A DNA stretch of 64,000 nt from Hahellaceae bacterium. GTDB lineage: Bacteria > Pseudomonadota > Gammaproteobacteria > Pseudomonadales > Oleiphilaceae. The position numbers and the translations under genes are program-made. The stretch covers positions 558,001 to 622,000 of the forward strand of contig JADJWY010000005.1 of assembly GCA_016716085.1 (NCBI GenBank), written 5' to 3'. Under the pieces are notes generated by a model. The model did not search any database. It was given only the letters and a program-made list of their open reading frames with translations, and was not told the DNA's origin. This document shows, piece by piece, positions 60,728-64,000 of this stretch. How positions within the stretch are numbered: position 1 is the first letter of the stretch; each line of letters begins with the position of its first letter.

Positions 60728-62469
60728 GCGTTGCCTCCTTCCCTTTGAAACCAACTGAGACTTACGGGGCGACCTTGCTGATGCATTTTTTCTACGAAGT
60801 CTGGTACCAGGCCGGTCGCTTCAAAGTCACCCAGGACTTTTCCGCCGCTGTCAAAGCCGCGCGCCTGAAAGCGAAATATTTCGCTGAGTTGAATGATGCC
60901 GTTCTCGAGGCCGTTTACCTCGCAAATTGAAGTGACCTTTCGCGATCCGCAGGGATATCGGGTTTGTTGAACAATAAAATGCACCGCCGAGGCGATTTGC
61001 TCCCGGATGGCGGTAACCGGGAGATCCATTCCTGCCATCAGCACCATCACTTCCAGTCGGGAAAGACAGTCACGAGGCGAGTTGGCATGTGCTGTTGTGA
61101 GAGATCCATCGTGCCCGGTATTCATAGCCTGTAACATGTCGAGCGCTTCCCCTCCGCGACATTCACCTACCACGATGCGGTCCGGTCGCATACGCAGGCA
61201 GTTGCGTACCAGGTCCCTGATATGTACAGCACCTTTGCCCTCCTGGTTGGAGGGTCTGGCCTCTAATGAAACCAGATTAGGTTGAGGTAAACGTAGTTCG
61301 GCGGCGTCTTCAACGGTAACAATTCGCTCGCTTTTGGGTATGTAACCGGACAAAACATTTAGCAGAGTTGTTTTACCCGAACCTGTCCCGCCTGAAATAA
61401 CAAGGTTTTGTCTTTGGCTGACGATGGATTGCAGAAAAGACAGCATGGCTGGACTCATAGAGCCAAACCCCACCAGATCCTCACCAGCCAGACGCTCTTC
61501 ACTGAATTTCCGAATCGTGATACATGGACCCTTCAGGGCGAGCGGTGGGACGATCGCATTTACGCGAGAGCCATCTTTTAGTCGAGCATCAACCATGGGT
61601 GAGGATTCATCAATGCGACGTCCGAGTGGGGAGACAATACGCTCGATAGTAGACAGGACCGCTTGTGGGCTAGAAAACGCGACATGACTTCTTTTTAAGC
61701 GACCTTGCTCCTCGTAAAAAATTTGATCGTGCGCGTTTACCATGATTTCTGTAATTCGACTGTTTCGCATCAGGTCTTCCAGTGGCCCCAAACCTATGGC
61801 CTCATCGGCGACCCGTCGAACCAGATTTTCCTCTTCAATACTTTTCGGGAAGTCAGGGAACTGATGAATGATTTCACGAATCCAGAGTGTCATTTTTTGT
61901 CGCAGTTCGTCTTCGTGGAGTTCATCCAGCTGGATGCGGCGAAGGTCGATATTATTCAGGAGGGCTTGATGAATTTTACGTTGCCATTTCAAGACCTGAG
62001 AATTCGCTGTCTCTGAACTTGCGTTAGTCATTATGGATTCGGGTGTCTCTGAACCCATGTCGTCAGAGGGAAGTACGGTAGATATGCGGTCAGTTGACAG
62101 ATCCTCAATTATGGGTTCGCTTCCCTGAGCGTTTTCGGGTGTTTCAAAATCTGCATCTTTTGGTGTCGGATCGCTCGCTACCAAACGATTAATTTCCAGC
62201 CGATAAGCACCCAGTCGGACATGATCGGTTTCGAGGATTTGAGTGGGTTGTATAATTTTATGGCCATTCAAGTAACAGTGGGCATCTTGGTTGGGTATGA
62301 GGGTGACCTGTTCTGAGTCCCAGGCAACTTCGCAGTGCGTTCGATTGAGACTCCAACCAGACTGTATAAGATCGCAATCTTTGCCTTTCCCGATGCTTAC
62401 AAGGCTCTGTTGAAAACGCCGACTTTGCAGATGACGACCATTTTTGTGAAATAGGGTGATTTGCAACAT
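60724..62469 (-). CDS. tadA: Tad pilus ATPase TadA with N-terminal FHA domain
   Basis: A 581-residue fusion. Residues about 1-95 form a forkhead-associated (FHA) domain: VSIGKGKDCDLIQSGWSLNR-THCEV, then LIPNQDAHCYLNGHKI. An acidic, variable linker (about 100-170) leads to the CpaF/TadA secretion ATPase, with Walker A SGGTGSGKTTLLN, the Asp box VTVEDAAELRL, and ECRGGEALDMLQAMNTGHDG. It powers Flp pilus extension and retraction. The ATG at 62469 follows GAGG 8 nt upstream. Most TadA proteins lack FHA, and no tadZ gene lies between rcpA and tadA. Confidence 0.93.
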   Translation of the reverse strand: MLQITLFHKNGRHLQSRRFQQSLVSIGKGKDCDLIQSGWSLNRTHCEVAWDSEQVTLIPNQDAHCYLNGHKIIQPTQILETDHVRLGAYRLEINRLVASDPTPKDADFETPENAQGSEPIIEDLSTDRISTVLPSDDMGSETPESIMTNASSETANSQVLKWQRKIHQALLNNIDLRRIQLDELHEDELRQKMTLWIREIIHQFPDFPKSIEEENLVRRVADEAIGLGPLEDLMRNSRITEIMVNAHDQIFYEEQGRLKRSHVAFSSPQAVLSTIERIVSPLGRRIDESSPMVDARLKDGSRVNAIVPPLALKGPCITIRKFSEERLAGEDLVGFGSMSPAMLSFLQSIVSQRQNLVISGGTGSGKTTLLNVLSGYIPKSERIVTVEDAAELRLPQPNLVSLEARPSNQEGKGAVHIRDLVRNCLRMRPDRIVVGECRGGEALDMLQAMNTGHDGSLTTAHANSPRDCLSRLEVMVLMAGMDLPVTAIREQIASAVHFIVQQTRYPCGSRKVTSICEVNGLENGIIQLSEIFRFQARGFDSGGKVLGDFEATGLVPDFVEKMHQQGRPVSLSWFQREGGNA

Positions 62470-62479
62470 AGTGATATCC

Positions 62480-63964
62480 TCAATCCTGGATAGCATCGGT
62501 CAGCCAGTCTTGTATCTGAAGATCCCGTTTCGCTTTTTCGGCAAGGACGGTCAGGGCTGTTTGACTATTCTGGCCATCTGGTGTGATCAAGCGGGGAGTG
62601 AGGAAAATTGCCAGCTCTCGTTGGTTATTGTCGTTATAGTTGGATCGAAAAAGAGCGCCAATTAGCGGGATGTCACCCAGAAAGGGAACTTTGGACTCGG
62701 TCTGATCTTGCTCAGACGACAGTAACCCTGACATCACAATCGTTTCACCCTCTTGTGTACTAACGACAGATTTAACCGACTTTGATACTAGCCCGGGCAC
62801 GCCATTGATGGAAATTGCATTGTCGATGGAGCTGACTTCAGCTTCGATTTCGACCATGAGATCTTTGTTGTGACTGACACGAGGCAAAACGGTGAGCATG
62901 ACTCCATAGGCACGAAAGTCGACGGCAATATTGCCGGTACGTGCATCAATAATTGGAAACGGAATTTCGCCGCCTGAATGAAAGTTTGATGGTGTTCCAT
63001 CCCGCGTGCTGAGCATCGGGCGGGCGAGTAATTTTGCTTCGCCTGAAGATTGCATAAGCTCAAGGGTTGAGCCGATTTGTGTGATAAGTCCAACCGAGCT
63101 AAAGGATGCGGTGTCATTGACTGGCAGGTTGGAAGCGATATCGCCTGAATTGCCAATATCGCTGTAAGCCCGGAAGTAAGGATTAGCTTGAGCCGCTGTC
63201 GCCAGGGCAGCCGCTGGGCCAGCGATTGCACCGTCCCAACGGATGCCGAGTTTTTCCAGATTCCGGCGTCTAACTTCCATGATTCGCACATCGACCATTA
63301 CCATTGCTCGAAGGCGGGCCTCGTCTGGCTGTGCGGAATTAAGCAGTTTAGGATAGCGCTCCATGACCAGATCGATGACCGGTTGGAATTCGGGAGAATA
63401 AGCTCCGCTGAGGCTAATCCAGCCCTCACCCTCAGTAACTTCGAGTCCATCGATGTGGCCAACGATTTGACGAATGACCTGCGCTTGATTCAGCGCAACC
63501 TGCAAGGTTACAAGGTGAATGAGTTCTGGACTGAGGCGCTGAGATATATCGGTTAGTTGGTCCTGCGTGCTGACCTCTCCAGAAATAACGACTGTTTCAT
63601 CTTCAATTTTAAAGTGGAGTGATGGATACAGGCTTAGTCGACGCCGGACGTCTTTAAGTAATTGGTTTGGATTGGCGGCTCTGATATTTACATTCAGGAG
63701 CTGTTTTCGATTTCCTGTCTGCCAGATCACCAGATCCGTCTGACCAGATTGTCGGGGAATGATCATGAGTTCACCGGTAGACAGTATGGAAGTAGCCAGG
63801 AGTGCCTCGTTTCCGACGGCGACGCGCTCAATGTTTTTGAACTTGAGCGTTTCAACTTTGCCCAGGTAAAGATTGAGCCCTTCACGCGTCGCATAAGGGT
63901 AGCGATCAGCACCCAGCAGCGTCATTGGGAGCAATGCGAGCATTATCAAAGTAAGTAGCTTCAT
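62480..63964 (-). CDS. rcpA: Tad pilus secretin RcpA/CpaC
   Basis: A 494-residue outer-membrane secretin. It has a signal peptide ending near LLGA, an N-terminal pilus-formation domain (residues ~20-95), a BON-like domain (about 105-160), and the secretin domain with MVMVDVRIMEVRRRN and the VPFLGDIPLIGALFRS motif near the C-terminus. It forms the pilus exit channel. GGAG lies 9 nt upstream of its ATG. The start overlaps the preceding gene (ATGA). Confidence 0.94.
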   Translation of the reverse strand: MKLLTLIMLALLPMTLLGADRYPYATREGLNLYLGKVETLKFKNIERVAVGNEALLATSILSTGELMIIPRQSGQTDLVIWQTGNRKQLLNVNIRAANPNQLLKDVRRRLSLYPSLHFKIEDETVVISGEVSTQDQLTDISQRLSPELIHLVTLQVALNQAQVIRQIVGHIDGLEVTEGEGWISLSGAYSPEFQPVIDLVMERYPKLLNSAQPDEARLRAMVMVDVRIMEVRRRNLEKLGIRWDGAIAGPAAALATAAQANPYFRAYSDIGNSGDIASNLPVNDTASFSSVGLITQIGSTLELMQSSGEAKLLARPMLSTRDGTPSNFHSGGEIPFPIIDARTGNIAVDFRAYGVMLTVLPRVSHNKDLMVEIEAEVSSIDNAISINGVPGLVSKSVKSVVSTQEGETIVMSGLLSSEQDQTESKVPFLGDIPLIGALFRSNYNDNNQRELAIFLTPRLITPDGQNSQTALTVLAEKAKRDLQIQDWLTDAIQD

Positions 63965-64000
63965 GGCTGAGTCTCCGGTAGACGTGTGGAGTGTTGTTGT
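63961..64000 (-). CDS. C-terminal end of an upstream tad gene (probably rcpC/cpaB)
   Basis: Only 12 codons and a stop are in the window, ending RLPETQP, with the TGA overlapping the rcpA ATG. In tad operons the gene before rcpA is normally rcpC/cpaB; the identity is inferred from order alone. Confidence 0.4.
   Translation of the reverse strand, partial: QQHSTRLPETQP

Overview
The window reads as a chromosomal origin region of a gammaproteobacterium with Pseudomonadales/Oceanospirillales-like gene order. Supporting features are the chain prlC / yheV / gamma-carbonic anhydrase, aroE-hemF-dprA-LysM // def-fmt-rsmB-trkA, glyQ-glyS-gmhB, gyrB-recF-dnaN-dnaA // rpmH-rnpA-yidD-yidC-mnmE-mnmG-rsmG-parA-parB-atpIBEFHAGDC-glmU-glmS, and a caa3-type cytochrome oxidase cluster with SURF1, Cox11 and a DUF2909 protein. 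I do not name a genus. Almost everything is on one of two large transcription blocks diverging from oriC at about 34.6-35.2 kb.

Layout. 1-4.9 kb: cytochrome c oxidase operon (coxB-coxA-ctaG-coxC, minus strand), plus SURF1 and a small membrane protein. 5.1-9.0 kb: unknown 213-aa protein, yheV, prlC, gamma-carbonic anhydrase, PA4642-like protein. 9.0-14.6 kb: a MotA/MotB-type stator pair, aroE, hemF, dprA, LysM protein (all minus). 14.7-18.9 kb: def-fmt-rsmB-trkA (plus). 19.0-21.6 kb: an unrecognised lipoprotein and a lipid A acyltransferase. 21.7-25.6 kb: glyQS, gmhB, tRNA-Pro(CGG). 25.7-34.6 kb: gyrB, recF, a graveyard of three different insertion-sequence remnants, an intact ABC1/UbiB-type kinase gene, dnaN, dnaA (all minus). 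34.6-35.2 kb: oriC. 35.2-54.1 kb: rpmH through glmS (plus), including parAB and the full F-type ATP synthase operon.

Accessory right flank. At 54.3-55.3 kb is a scar of a nitrous oxide respiration operon. The head of nosZ (Tat signal and the first part of the propeller) is joined directly to the body of nosL, which also carries a frameshift. An FNR/Anr-like box still sits upstream at the spacing of a class II promoter. Next come two divergent DUF1439 (YceB-like) genes, then a minus-strand Tad (Flp) pilus operon that continues out of the window: rcpA - FHA-fused tadA - tadB - tadC - DUF192 protein - tadD-like - tadE-like - OmpA/DUF4892 protein.

Most notable observations: (1) the dnaA-dnaN-recF-gyrB block is split between dnaN and recF by an ABC1 kinase gene and IS debris; (2) two perfect parS sites and one 15/16 parS lie in recF and the IS debris, within 7 kb of oriC and 12-15 kb from parAB; (3) the mnmE-mnmG gap holds two perfect DnaA boxes in AT-rich DNA, resembling an ancestral gidA-side origin; (4) the nosZ/nosL deletion scar; (5) the tad ATPase carries an N-terminal FHA domain where a tadZ gene would be expected. 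No clearly new defence system or CRISPR array was found.
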